From assembly GCF_014836645.1 (NCBI RefSeq), contig NZ_JACSQM010000005.1, positions 124,001-188,000 on the forward strand: a stretch of 64,000 bases of DNA, in the 5' to 3' direction. Under the pieces are notes generated by a model. That model was not told the DNA's origin and searched no databases. It saw only the letters and a program-made list of their open reading frames with translations. Both the position numbers and the translations under genes were made by a program. Of the stretch, positions 44,309-52,128 are shown piece by piece. The DNA is from Fictibacillus norfolkensis (lineage in GTDB: Bacteria; Bacillota; Bacilli; Bacillales; Fictibacillaceae). Each line of letters opens with the position of its first letter. Within the stretch, counting starts at the first letter, position 1.

Positions 44309-44488
44309 TGTTGTTAAAACACTTGAGAGCAACATCTTTAGTTAGAAAGTACCCAACTTTCCTCAATGATTTTCCATCCGCACAATGTAGGTTCTGAACA
44401 ACTCTCTAGCCATTTCTAAAAAATTTTTAGCACCATGCCTCCTTTTCACTTCTTTCTGGAACTTATGATGTGAAAGGAGGTGAGGCAC

Positions 44489-44707
44489 ATGGCGACAGCA
44501 GCTTTGATTGATTCAGCAATGCGTTTGGAGCTTGATGGTGGTTTGGATGCAGACAACAAGCCGGTGGTGAAGTATAAGAACTTCGCTCATGTTAAAACGA
44601 CTTCGACACCTGACCAGCTTTATGCGGTAGCAAACGCATTATCAGGACTTCAAGTGTATCCGCTTGTGATGATTAAGCGAAACGATTCCTTCGCGATTCA
44701 CTCTTAA
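44489..44707 (+). CDS. DUF1659 protein
   Basis: A 72-residue protein (SAMRLELDGGLDADNKPVVK, then YAVANALSGLQVYP). Short beta-hairpin proteins of this family occur beside DUF2922 in Bacillus. Function unknown. ATG 44489 is seven bases after AAGGAGG. It forms an operon with the next gene. Confidence 0.85.
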   Translation: MATAALIDSAMRLELDGGLDADNKPVVKYKNFAHVKTTSTPDQLYAVANALSGLQVYPLVMIKRNDSFAIHS

Positions 44708-44748
44708 GAGTAGAGGCGAGGAAAATATAGAAGAAAGGAGGGATTTCA

Positions 44749-44964
44749 ATGGCCAAAGTGCTTGAATTGCAGTTTCTTAACCAAGAGAACAAAACGGTAA
44801 CCATCCGTCTGGATGCTCCGATCGAACCGGTTGATCCTGCAGCTGTAAATGCAGCGATGGACACGGTAATCGCACAAAACATCTTCACTTCTTCTGGCGG
44901 AAACTATACGAGCAAAAAAGGTGCGCGTATTGTTGATCGTGAAGTGAGCGGTATCGAATTATAA
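44749..44964 (+). CDS. DUF2922 protein
   Basis: A 71-residue protein (LELQFLNQENKTVTIRLDAP, then NIFTSSGGNYTSKKGARIVD). It pairs with DUF1659 and is probably part of the same small assembly. ATG follows AAAGGAGGG. The usual third partner, YvrJ, is not seen. Confidence 0.85.
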   Translation: MAKVLELQFLNQENKTVTIRLDAPIEPVDPAAVNAAMDTVIAQNIFTSSGGNYTSKKGARIVDREVSGIEL

Positions 44965-45052
44965 GAACCAACTTCTTAGAAAAGACTCTACAAAAAGCGA
45001 CCGCAAAAATTCGTCTTCTGATGCAGTAGTTCAGAGGACGGATTTTTCTTTC

Positions 45053-45133
45053 TGTGGACAATGTGGATAATGTGGATAAATCAGTGGATAGCTTCACTTT
45101 ACTGAGAGCTTAATTTTCTATTGTTGTGGATAA
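45053..45133. promoter_or_regulatory. DnaA-box cluster
   Basis: TGTGGATAA, the reverse of TTATCCACA, occurs at 45062-45070, 45071-45079 and 45125-45133. TGTGGACAA at 45053-45061 is one mismatch away, and further near-matches follow (AGTGGATAG). It is intergenic between DUF2922 and a DUF2187-like gene. The rest of 44965-45333 shows no gene. Confidence 0.65.
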
Positions 45134-45333
45134 CTGTTGGATAACCTTCATTTTCTTAAAAAATTTGGTGATAGTTAGTGAAATTTGGAAGCGTTACATA
45201 AAAGCGCTTTTATGGAAATGCTCTTATGCTTTCGCTATAATACTTAACAAATAGAAGTTTTTAAAAATAAAAGGAAAATTAGTCACAATTATGGTAAAAT
45301 AGTACAAACATTAATTACGTTGGAGGAAAAGGC

Positions 45334-45513
45334 ATGGAATTTAAAATCGGTGATATTATTGAAACATTCGACGGCTTAAAAGGAGAAATTACTTCATTGT
45401 TGACCAACACCGCTGTTGTGGACTTTTCCGTAACAGAAAACTATTCAGAGCACTTTGAAGATGCGAAGCAAGTTGTACGTTTGAACGATATTAGACAAAT
45501 CATAAATAGCTAG
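45334..45513 (+). CDS. DUF2187 (YkvS-like) small protein
   Basis: A 59-residue protein: FKIGDIIETFDGLKGEITSL, VVDFSVTENYSEHFED. This is the KOW-like small beta barrel of YkvS. ATG follows GGAGGA. Function unknown. It has its own strong terminator. Confidence 0.82.
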   Translation: MEFKIGDIIETFDGLKGEITSLLTNTAVVDFSVTENYSEHFEDAKQVVRLNDIRQIINS

Positions 45514-45551
45514 AACTTATTATATAGAAACTAAAATTTAAACTGACAAAC

Positions 45552-45592
45552 AAAAACCGCTCTCTGTATCGACACAGAGAGCGGTTTTTTTC
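45552..45592. terminator. Strong terminator, bidirectional
   Basis: AAAAACCGCTCTCTGT and ACAGAGAGCGGTTTTT form a perfect stem around ATCGAC. It serves DUF2187 and the convergent YtxH gene. Confidence 0.97.
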
Positions 45593-45599
45593 GTTTACT

Positions 45600-46214
45600 T
45601 TATAAGTTTTTTCGATTGTTTTGTGAAGTTACTCCGACTGAAACGACGTTTGAATCATTTTCCCTTGTGTATGTCGTTTCTTGTGCCGATCCAGTAGAAT
45701 AGTCGTTCAGCTTATCGTTTCCAATCGGATTTTCTGCAATTTCAGATCCTGCTTCTTTTAATTTTGAACCGATATTGCCCAGCTCGCCTTTTGTATCTTT
45801 TGCTGTCGACAGCACATCATTTGAGATTTCTTTTATTGTGTTAATGTTGCCGAATACGTCTTTATTGAGACGCTCGTAAAGTGTTTGCGCGTCATTGATC
45901 GCATCTTTTAAGGTGGTGCTGGCCGTTTTGAACTGGCTGATCATCTGATCCTTCACTTCACCCGGATTTTGCTTGACCTCTGTAATCATTTTGCTTGAAC
46001 TATCCTTGAACCCTACCGCTGTGTTCTTCACTTTTGAACGCGTATTATAATCAATCAAGGCAAGTGCCCCACCAACGATACCGCCAATTACGATTCCTGT
46101 TAGTAGCTTGCTTTTTTGCGGATCTGCCACTCTCTCTCGTTGCGCTGTACCGTAAGCATCTTCAGGATACATGCCGTTTTCATATCCGTTTGTAGTGTTT
46201 ACACTTTGTACCAT
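45600..46214 (-). CDS. YtxH-like general stress protein
   Basis: A 204-residue protein. Seen: SKLLTGIVIGGIVGGALALI, a glycine-zipper membrane segment at ~35-55, then a long amphipathic helical region and a low-complexity tail (TYTRENDSNVVSV). YtxH proteins are membrane-associated stress proteins of unclear function. ATG follows GAGGAGG. A sigma-B-like promoter precedes it. Confidence 0.8.
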   Translation of the reverse strand: MVQSVNTTNGYENGMYPEDAYGTAQRERVADPQKSKLLTGIVIGGIVGGALALIDYNTRSKVKNTAVGFKDSSSKMITEVKQNPGEVKDQMISQFKTASTTLKDAINDAQTLYERLNKDVFGNINTIKEISNDVLSTAKDTKGELGNIGSKLKEAGSEIAENPIGNDKLNDYSTGSAQETTYTRENDSNVVSVGVTSQNNRKNL

Positions 46215-46253
46215 TTTAAGTCCTCCTCGATTAATTTTTTTCGTAGTAAGGGG

Positions 46254-46278
46254 ATTCCCTTTTCTCTAAAAGCTAAAC
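46254..46278 (-). promoter_or_regulatory. Sigma-B-like promoter of the ytxH-like gene
   Basis: GTTTAG and GGGAAT are separated by 13 bases on the minus strand, matching the sigma-B pattern; about 40 bases upstream of the start. Confidence 0.55.
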
Positions 46279-46377
46279 GTTCGGGTAGGCTTTTTAGGGA
46301 TATTTTCAGGTTTTACATAAAAGTTTCTGTTAGTTCTCATACTAATGAAAATCTGATGTGATTGGAGGGTTTTCACT

Positions 46378-46518
46378 ATGGGAAAAGACAGACAGGAAAA
46401 GAAGTTGCGTGAGTCTGGCCGCGTTGAATCTGACCGTGACCAAGACTTAAAATATTCTGGCGCAACTAAGATGGAAGGTCCTGATGAAGCGCGTGCACAC
46501 AACCATCAAGATCAGTAA
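46378..46518 (+). CDS. ypzI: YpzI family small protein
   Basis: A 46-residue protein, MGKDRQEKKLRESGRVESDR then DLKYSGATKMEGPDEARA. It matches the YpzI family of Bacillus as I know it. ATG lies 7 bases after GGAGGG. Highly charged and probably disordered. Function unknown; likely sporulation-related. Confidence 0.8.
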   Translation: MGKDRQEKKLRESGRVESDRDQDLKYSGATKMEGPDEARAHNHQDQ

Positions 46519-46528
46519 ACAAAAATGC

Positions 46529-46563
46529 GAGCAGCTCATCAAAGCTATGAGCTGCTCTATTTT
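46529..46563 (+). terminator. Terminator of ypzI
   Basis: GAGCAGCTCAT and ATGAGCTGCTC pair around a 7-base loop and are followed by TATTTTTG. Confidence 0.93.
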
Positions 46564-46602
46564 TGATTTCTGTTGTCGGTATGAGTCGAAAATTCGATAA
46601 AA

Positions 46603-46690
46603 ATTTTTATCCGTGAAAATAAAATGATTTACCGTGAAATTATGGTGCCTATCCGTGAAATTAATTCACATTACCGAATTATGATTTATA
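46603..46690. repeat. Degenerate CCGTGAAA repeats
   Basis: Four units of a TATCCGTGAAATTA-like phrase spaced about 20-24 bases apart. Similar in style to the 21-bp repeat at 41.3 kb, but a different sequence. Confidence 0.55.
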
Positions 46691-46752
46691 AATATCCTTC
46701 CCAGGCACACAAACGGTGATTATGTCCTCTAGGAAAAGATATTCTGTAGCAA

Positions 46753-46793
46753 AAAAGAGGACGCTACTTCTCTAAATGAAGTTCGTCCTCTTC
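46753..46793 (-). terminator. Terminator of the DUF1648 gene
   Basis: AAGAGGACG and CGTCCTCTT form the outer stem, followed by TTTTTTGC on the minus strand. Confidence 0.88.
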
Positions 46794-46794
46794 T

Positions 46795-47304
46795 TTACTT
46801 CCATTTAATTGATCTGACGATGAAAAATGCGATCGAGCCGGTGATTCCTATCACAAAAATGGGAAGTACCCACACACTCAAACCCTCGCTATCTCCTTTT
46901 GCAACTTTCGAGCATGCCCACGTCATATAGACGAAGAAGATCAAGATTTCATTTTTCATTACATTGATCATGATGCGCGCGTTATTGTATTGTCTCTCGA
47001 CGTTTTCTTCTGTTAAGTTAAAATAATTGTAGATGTGCGGGTATTTTTCTAGGACGGTAAGCAGTAACCATGTCACCGCTCCCATCACGATTAAAATCCA
47101 AAGATTGCTCTTATTTCCCCATCCATCTGGTTCTCCAGCTGCGTTAAAGTGAGTAGGTACGGTGTCTGGTATAGCGGCCCACTCTGAGATCAAGCTCACG
47201 GTTCCCAAGACAAGTAAGGCGATTGACGTAATATCTAAAAAGTTTTCTAACCATGTTCTTGGTATCTTAAGTTTTGGTCGACCTTCATACATATTCATCT
47301 TCAA
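46795..47304 (-). CDS. DUF1648 membrane protein
   Basis: A 169-residue protein with four membrane segments. The DUF1648 signature IPDTVPTHFNAAGEPDGWGN is seen at ~45-64. It is a shorter relative of SdpI-type proteins. Function unknown. ATG lies after GAGGGGG. It is monocistronic. Confidence 0.85.
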   Translation of the reverse strand: MKMNMYEGRPKLKIPRTWLENFLDITSIALLVLGTVSLISEWAAIPDTVPTHFNAAGEPDGWGNKSNLWILIVMGAVTWLLLTVLEKYPHIYNYFNLTEENVERQYNNARIMINVMKNEILIFFVYMTWACSKVAKGDSEGLSVWVLPIFVIGITGSIAFFIVRSIKWK

Positions 47305-47388
47305 CCCCCTCTTCTACCTTTTCTATACGTTTTTTTCCATTAAAAAGTTTCGTCAAAATATGTCTCTAGATTTCGTCAATACATAAAA

Positions 47389-47425
47389 CAACGTCCAGAT
47401 CGCATGTGTGATCTGGACGTTTTAT
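47389..47425. terminator. Bidirectional terminator
   Basis: AACGTCCAGATC and GATCTGGACGTT form a 12-bp perfect stem. T-rich sequence flanks both sides. Confidence 0.93.
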
Positions 47426-47428
47426 TTT

Positions 47429-47875
47429 TTACTCGTTTAGTATTCCCATCGCGATAATGAACCAGTTGGCTCCGTTTTTGCTTCCGATCTGGAAGAATAG
47501 CGCAATGATCTCTTCTTTTGAAAAATGTTGCTTCAGTTGATTGTATAGTTCATCTGGCAGTTGTCCGTGATACGCCATGATGTAATCAGCGAGTTCGAGA
47601 GCTAGCTTTTCACGTGCTGATAACTCTGCGCTGTTTGCTTTTTTCATAGCCGCTTGTCTAGAGGACTCATCCAGAGTCCCGTAATCCATGCTTTGTCAGT
47701 ACTCACACCCGTTGTTTGAGGCCGCTCGTAAGCGGAGCAATTCCATGAGTTCAGCCTCTAGTATGTCGTTCAGCGCTTTATCCATCTGCTGAAAAGCATC
47801 TAGAATGCCTGGTGCGTTCGCAAGGGTTTTCTTAAAGGGTGTTCCTTCAACATCTACTTCTGGTAAACGTGCCAC
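47429..47875 (-). CDS. AhpD-like carboxymuconolactone decarboxylase family protein, candidate selenoprotein
   Basis: Read through one in-frame UGA (47696-47698, codon 60), this encodes 148 residues. The N-terminal part is MARLPEVDVEGTPFKKTLAN, and the active-site helix reads LLRLRAASNNGCEY-UGA-QSMDYG. In AhpD-like proteins this is NGCxYC, so UGA replaces the second Cys of the redox pair (Cys57). The C-terminal half is fully conserved in style (FFQIGSKNGANWFIIAMGI). GTG 47875 follows GGAGG. If UGA means stop, the product is a 59-residue fragment. A hairpin at the bSECIS position supports selenocysteine. Confidence 0.72.
47662..47680 (-). promoter_or_regulatory. Candidate bacterial SECIS hairpin
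   Basis: GGGACTC and GAGTCCT pair (7 bp, one wobble) around UGGAU. The stem begins 15 bases after the UGA and the loop 22 bases after it, with G at loop position 2. These fit the published bSECIS rules for distance and loop G. Confidence 0.6.
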
Positions 47876-48162
47876 CTTTATTCCTCCTCCTCAAATAAAA
47901 AATTTTCTTTTTTTTCTTTCCCTTTTACCTTACACCATTCTTAAAAGTTGTCCTATGTTTCTGATTATAGAGATAAAACGGAATGCGCTTTTTGTCGAAT
48001 TTGAGTCTTATCACCTACCCACTTTATATTTTAAGATAATGAATAGGTCATGTGAACCTAGTGGCACTTCTAGTAATATCTTCTCTGTAATTGTAGTCTT
48101 TTGGTAAATAATCATTATTTTCGAATAGCATTAAAGGGTTTTGTTGAAAATTGTTGAATTCC

Positions 48163-48191
48163 TTACCATCGGAACCAAGCTTGCTTGGTAA
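48163..48191 (+). promoter_or_regulatory. 5'-leader hairpin of the subtilisin gene
   Basis: TTACC/GGTAA form an outer stem and CCAAGC/GCTTGG an inner one, about 20 bases upstream of the start. A comparable stem stabilises the B. subtilis aprE transcript. The function here is inference. The rest of 47876-48213 is AT-rich with no gene. Confidence 0.4.
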
Positions 48192-48213
48192 TTACAACAG
48201 AGGAGTGATTTTT

Positions 48214-49392
48214 ATGTTAAAGCGTTTCGTGGCAACTGTCGCAACATTACCACTACTGGTGTCATTAGCATTGCCAGCATCTGCTGCAAATTCTGAGGTG
48301 TCTAAAGCTTCTTTTGCACCTGCTGCAACGAAGGCAGCTTCACAAGAAATTATTGTTCATTTTAAAGATTCTGTTTCAGCAGCAGCTAATACCAAAAACA
48401 AAGTTTCACAACTTGGCGGTAAAGTAGTTGAAGTTACGAAAGATTTTACAGTCGTGAAAGTAGATGGCAGTGTGGCAGATGCGATCAAGAACTATGAAAA
48501 TCTTGACTCTGTTGAGTATGTGGAACCTAATTTAACGTTCCATGCAAGCTATGTACCTAACGATCCTGCTTATCAAAGTCAGCAATACGCGCCACAAAAA
48601 GTAGGAGCTGAGCAAGCTTGGGATACAACGCAGAGCTCTTCCTCTGTAAAAATTGCTGTAATTGACACAGGCGTTGACTATAACCACCCAGATCTTGCTG
48701 GAAAAGTCATTAAAGGTGCCGACTATGTAGATGACGATAACGATCCATTGGACGAGAACGAGCATGGTACACACGTTGCTGGTATCGCGGCTGCGAACAC
48801 AAATAACGGTGTGGGAATCGCAGGTCTCGCTCCGAAAGCTTCTATTCTAGCGGTTCGTGTTCTTGATGCGAACGGAAGCGGATCTTTAGATGACGTAGCT
48901 CAAGGCATTCGTTACGCAGCTGATCAAGGCGCACAAGTTATCAATCTAAGTCTTGGTGGAGCGGGCGGCACACAAACGCTTCAATCTGCCGTTGATTATG
49001 CGTGGGGCAAAGGATCTGTAGTGATTGCTGCTGCAGGAAATGAGGGTGTATCTTCTCCTAGCTACCCTGCTTATTATCCGAACGCGATCGCGGTTGCAGC
49101 TACTGATCAAAACGACCGTAAAGCTTCATTCTCTAACTTCGGTACGTGGGTGGATATCGCAGCGCCAGGTGTTAACATCTATTCCACAACACCAAATAAC
49201 CAGTATGCGAGCTTCTCAGGAACGTCTATGGCGTCACCAGTTGTTGCAGGGGTAGCAGGACTTCTTGCGGCTCAAGGGAAGAGTGCTTCTCAAATCCGTG
49301 CAGCGCTTGAAAACACAGCTGATCCTGTAGCTGGAACAGGCAGCCAGTTCCAAAACGGACGTGTAAATGCAGCTGCGGCTGTTCAGCAATAA
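48214..49392 (+). CDS. Subtilisin-like serine protease (S8)
   Basis: A 392-residue secreted protease. Seen: a signal peptide (~1-24), inhibitor I9 propeptide ([25 protein letters not shown]), then the catalytic triad in [14 protein letters not shown] (Asp), [10 protein letters not shown] (His) and FSGTSMASP (Ser), with oxyanion Asn in AAAGNEG. It resembles thermitase-type subtilases. ATG 48214 follows GAGGAG. It is monocistronic and likely post-exponential, as in relatives. Confidence 0.96.
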   Translation: MLKRFVATVATLPLLVSLALPASAANSEVSKASFAPAATKAASQEIIVHFKDSVSAAANTKNKVSQLGGKVVEVTKDFTVVKVDGSVADAIKNYENLDSVEYVEPNLTFHASYVPNDPAYQSQQYAPQKVGAEQAWDTTQSSSSVKIAVIDTGVDYNHPDLAGKVIKGADYVDDDNDPLDENEHGTHVAGIAAANTNNGVGIAGLAPKASILAVRVLDANGSGSLDDVAQGIRYAADQGAQVINLSLGGAGGTQTLQSAVDYAWGKGSVVIAAAGNEGVSSPSYPAYYPNAIAVAATDQNDRKASFSNFGTWVDIAAPGVNIYSTTPNNQYASFSGTSMASPVVAGVAGLLAAQGKSASQIRAALENTADPVAGTGSQFQNGRVNAAAAVQQ

Positions 49393-49433
49393 TTTTAAAA
49401 ACCCATTTAGTGAATTTGTTTGTTCTTGAAAGT

Positions 49434-49460
49434 GTTTGATTTCCGCTCCAATCAAACAGT
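49434..49460 (-). repeat. Collapsed remnant of the dispersed element
   Basis: TTTGATTTCCGCTCC is joined directly to AATCAAAC. These are the two outer ends of the dispersed element with the interior missing. Confidence 0.5.
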
Positions 49461-49515
49461 CTAGGATGAAAAGCAAAAGCGACAATCTTTTAGAACAAGC
49501 TCATAAAAAAATGCT

Positions 49516-49566
49516 CCATAGCCTCTGGAAGTTAGTGTTTATGACTTCTGGAGGCTTTTTATTTTC
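49516..49566 (+). terminator. Terminator of the subtilisin gene
   Basis: AGCCTCTGGAAGT and ACTTCTGGAGGCT pair with two internal mismatches, followed by TTTTATTTT. Confidence 0.85.
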
Positions 49567-49697
49567 GCTTTCTCATAGGTGCTATTCACGACTGCCTTCC
49601 ACACATACAACTATATTGCATTTGTTAATATTTCCTCCTGCATGAACGGTATTTTCTGTGAAATTAATGCATTTTAACAATCTTTTTGTTCATTCGC

Positions 49698-49865
49698 TTC
49701 TTTGAGAAGTTGATTAGAGTGTAAGGTGAGAGACTCCTGCGGGACAGGCTGGCAGGTGAGACACTTAAGAGTGAAACGAACAAATGTGGCTCACCGCCTG
49801 CCCCGCGGAAAGCGAGCAACCTGAAGCGGAGATCAACTACTATCTAAAACAACTATGAATACGAA
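49698..49865 (+). repeat. Dispersed element, full copy (plus orientation)
   Basis: TTGATTAGAGTGTAAGGTG, GAGACTCCTGCGGGACA, GGTGAGACACTTAAGAGTG, GGCTCACCGCCTGCCCC, GCGGAAAGCGAGCAACC and GGAGATCAAC occur in order. Confidence 0.88.
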
Positions 49866-49923
49866 AACAGCTTTCATGAAAAACTGTTAACAGAAACATT
49901 TGTAAGAAGCGGAGGGGTCAGCT

Positions 49924-50139
49924 ATGTTTGGGTTTGGGAAGAGTAAGCAAAAGAAAAAAACGTCTCAAGGCTCTGGTAAGAGTGAGTCGACCGAATCAGA
50001 AAAAAGGCAGAGTGAAAAAGAAGCGGAAGAAAAAATCGTATACTTTTTCTTGATCAGCACGGCGCTTTTTGGAGTGGTCGTTCTGTATCTTGGCATTTCT
50101 CGTGAGATGTCTTTTGTAGCTGATCTCCTTTTGAGTTGA
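49924..50139 (+). CDS. Small tail-anchored membrane protein, hypothetical
   Basis: A 71-residue protein: a basic and Ser/Glu-rich cytosolic half (FGKSKQKKKTSQGSGKSEST) and one membrane segment at ~40-60. ATG follows GGAGGGG. It has no recognised family. Confidence 0.6.
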   Translation: MFGFGKSKQKKKTSQGSGKSESTESEKRQSEKEAEEKIVYFFLISTALFGVVVLYLGISREMSFVADLLLS

Positions 50140-50202
50140 TTTTTCATGTCCTGACTGTATAATAGTTCTAACTTACATATCGTTTTTAAGCCGATTATTC
50201 GG

Positions 50203-50362
50203 TCTCTTATTTCGAGCAGGCGGAGGGATTTAGCCCTATGAAGCCCGGCAACCACCTTTTTTGTTAGGCACGGTGCTACATCTAACAGTTTTACAGACTG
50301 AAAGATAAGAGGATGTGAACACAACCACTCGTCCTCTTTTTTATTAAAAGAGGGCGTTTTTT
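50203..50362 (+). ncRNA. SAM-I (S-box) riboswitch with antiterminator and terminator
   Basis: P1 pairs CTCTTAT (50203-50209) with ATAAGAG (50305-50311). Inside are GAGCAGGCGGAGGGA, AGCCCTATGAAGCCCGGCAA, the P3 arm, GGTGCTACATC and GACTGAAAGAT, the S-box consensus. AAGAGGA of P1 can instead pair with TCCTCTT (50332-50338) as antiterminator. CCTCTTTT and AAAAGAGG (50333-50353) form the terminator with GCGTTTTTTG. This is a standard SAM-OFF switch. Confidence 0.95.
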
Positions 50363-50389
50363 GTTCGGGTGCTGCTCTATCAATAACTT

Positions 50390-50665
50390 CATAGATAGTT
50401 GATTGGAGCGCAAGGTGTGAGACTCCTGCGGGATCAGTGGGACAGTCCCAAAAGTGAAAGTGGCTCGTCCAGCCCCGACAAGCAAAAGACGAACGGGCTA
50501 AGAAGGCGTTTGTTTGCCTTCATGACCGTTTGACTTTTGACCTCGAGGGGTTAGCCACTGTAGCTAGACAGGTGAGACTCTTAACAGCGCATAGCGCTAA
50601 GAGGCTCACCGCACACCCCGCGGAAAGCGAGCAACCTAGAGCGGAAATCAACCGCATCCAAAAGC
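50390..50665 (+). repeat. Dispersed element with a nested ~120-bp insert
   Basis: Left end GTTGATTGGAGCGCAAGGTG, GAGACTCCTGCGGGATCAG. Right end CAGGTGAGACTC, AGAGGCTCACCGCAC, CCCCGCGGAAAGCGAGC and GGAAATCAAC. Between them (~50445-50565) lies unrelated sequence with inverted parts (GTGGCTCGTCCAGCCCCGAC, AACGGGCTAAGAAGGCG). Confidence 0.8.
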
Positions 50666-50717
50666 ATCTAGAAAAGCAGTATTAACTTTTTTACCAGCAA
50701 AGAAAGGATGTTCAAGT

Positions 50718-51386
50718 ATGGACCTTAACAAAGCGGACCGCATTAAAAAGATGCGCGTCCCCAAAGTGGATGAAAAGCTAGAGAATCGCTTGCCTCCTGG
50801 GCAGGTTGAAACAAAAAAGTTTCCCATCCTTCATGAAGGAGAAGTTCCCCTTTACGATATGAAAAAATGGTCGTTATCTGTAGAAGGACTCGTAGGAAAA
50901 CGTGTCGAATTTAGTTTTGAAGACATCATGAAGATGCCTCAAACGACAGTAGTCCGTGATATTCATTGTGTGACGAGATGGTCACGGTTCGACAATGCGT
51001 TTGAAGGTGTTAAATTCACGGACTTTTTAAAGCATTTTAATGTGGATCCTAAAGCAAAATATGTGATGGTCCACGCCGATTATGATTATACGACGAATGT
51101 TCCGCTGCAAGATCTGTTGCGAGACGATGTTATTCTCGCACACTCGTTTGATGGCAAGCCATTAACAGAAAAGCACGGATTTCCGCTGCGTCTCATTGTC
51201 CCCCACCTTTATTTTTGGAAAAGTGCAAAATGGATTCGCAAGTTCGAGTTCTTAGAAGAGGATCAGCCAGGCTTTTGGGAGCAGAACGGCTTTCATATGT
51301 ATGGAGATCCGTTTAAAGAAGAACGATTTTCGAGCGATGAGTTCGAGATGCCTGAAGATGAGTGGAAAAAGAAAGAGTATGATTGA
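50718..51386 (+). CDS. yuiH: Molybdopterin-dependent sulfite-oxidase-like protein (YuiH)
   Basis: A 222-residue oxidoreductase-domain protein without heme or dimerisation domains. Seen: KWSLSVEGLVGKRVEFSFED, the Mo-ligand Cys in DIHCVTRWSRFDN, VMVHADYDYTTNVPL, LTEKHGFPLRLIVPHLYFWK and KWIRKFEFLE. Members are cytosolic Moco enzymes of uncertain substrate, probably S- or N-oxides. ATG follows AAAGGAT. The S-box and repeat lie upstream. Confidence 0.92.
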   Translation: MDLNKADRIKKMRVPKVDEKLENRLPPGQVETKKFPILHEGEVPLYDMKKWSLSVEGLVGKRVEFSFEDIMKMPQTTVVRDIHCVTRWSRFDNAFEGVKFTDFLKHFNVDPKAKYVMVHADYDYTTNVPLQDLLRDDVILAHSFDGKPLTEKHGFPLRLIVPHLYFWKSAKWIRKFEFLEEDQPGFWEQNGFHMYGDPFKEERFSSDEFEMPEDEWKKKEYD

Positions 51387-51417
51387 TTTCTTAAGTAATA
51401 GCGAAGGGGAAGACTGT

Positions 51418-51708
51418 TTACTTTCTTCCCCTCAGCATTTTAATCTCATTTTTTAGCGCAGTGATCTGATCTTGAATGTCTTTCATCTGAGCTTCTTGTT
51501 CTTGCTGGTCTTTTAGATCGTTTGCTTGATCGATGTACACTTGTCTAAGAGCAATCGCTGCACTGAACGTTGCTAAAAAATCCCCCGCTGTCACAAGCGT
51601 TGAGGCGAGTAAGGCGAGTTCTGCAGCAAACGTGGTACCATCTTTATTATTTGCTAAATATTCTTCTTCTGCTTCTGCTAAAATGACGTCTACTACACGT
51701 TGATTCAC
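51418..51708 (-). CDS. Small coiled-coil protein, hypothetical
   Basis: A 96-residue protein with a Glu-rich start (VDVILAEAEEEYLANNKDG), a weakly hydrophobic Ala/Leu helix (~25-48) and a C-terminal coiled coil (KDIQDQITALKNEIKMLRGR). GTG 51708 is eight bases after AGGAG. No family recognised. Confidence 0.55.
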   Translation of the reverse strand: MNQRVVDVILAEAEEEYLANNKDGTTFAAELALLASTLVTAGDFLATFSAAIALRQVYIDQANDLKDQQEQEAQMKDIQDQITALKNEIKMLRGRK

Positions 51709-51885
51709 ATCATTCACTCCTAACACCTGAATTACTCATACTATATGCGTTTGCCCTGTATGCGGTGCCCGATGTATTCCTTCATATCCTGGTTTCCGAA
51801 CACATAAAAAATTCGGCTTTTTCATGAATTGTTCTTAATGTATAGGTATTTTGACCGATATTAACCTTACTAGGGAGGTTTGGCG

Positions 51886-52077
51886 ATGGAACAATGGCTG
51901 TCTTTTCGTATTCCGTTCGATATTATTTCCATTTACATCTTACTTGCCGCGATCGTTGTGGTCGGCATATTTTCAAGCCTGCTTCGGACGACTTTACCTG
52001 AATGGTCTGTTAGGATCTTTAGCTACACAGGGTTTGTTGGAGTAATCTTTGCTTGGCTGAAGCTATTGGAGTATTGA
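51886..52077 (+). CDS. Small membrane protein, hypothetical
   Basis: A 63-residue protein with two hydrophobic segments (ISIYILLAAIVVVGIFSSLL, then FSYTGFVGVIFAWLKLL). ATG 51886 is seven bases after GGGAGG. Function unknown. Confidence 0.6.
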   Translation: MEQWLSFRIPFDIISIYILLAAIVVVGIFSSLLRTTLPEWSVRIFSYTGFVGVIFAWLKLLEY

Positions 52078-52084
52078 TACATAC

Positions 52085-52122
52085 ATAAAAAACGCCTCGG
52101 GGTGAGCTGCCCCAGGCGTTTT
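52085..52122. terminator. Terminator shared by convergent genes
   Basis: AAAACGCCT and GGCGTTTT with inner GGGG/CCCC form a strong stem. Confidence 0.93.
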
Positions 52123-52128
52123 GGCGTT

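Noticed and set aside
44015..45133. Chromosomal origin (oriC)
   Set aside because: DnaA boxes are present, but dnaA, dnaN, recF and an AT-rich unwinding element of the usual form are absent.
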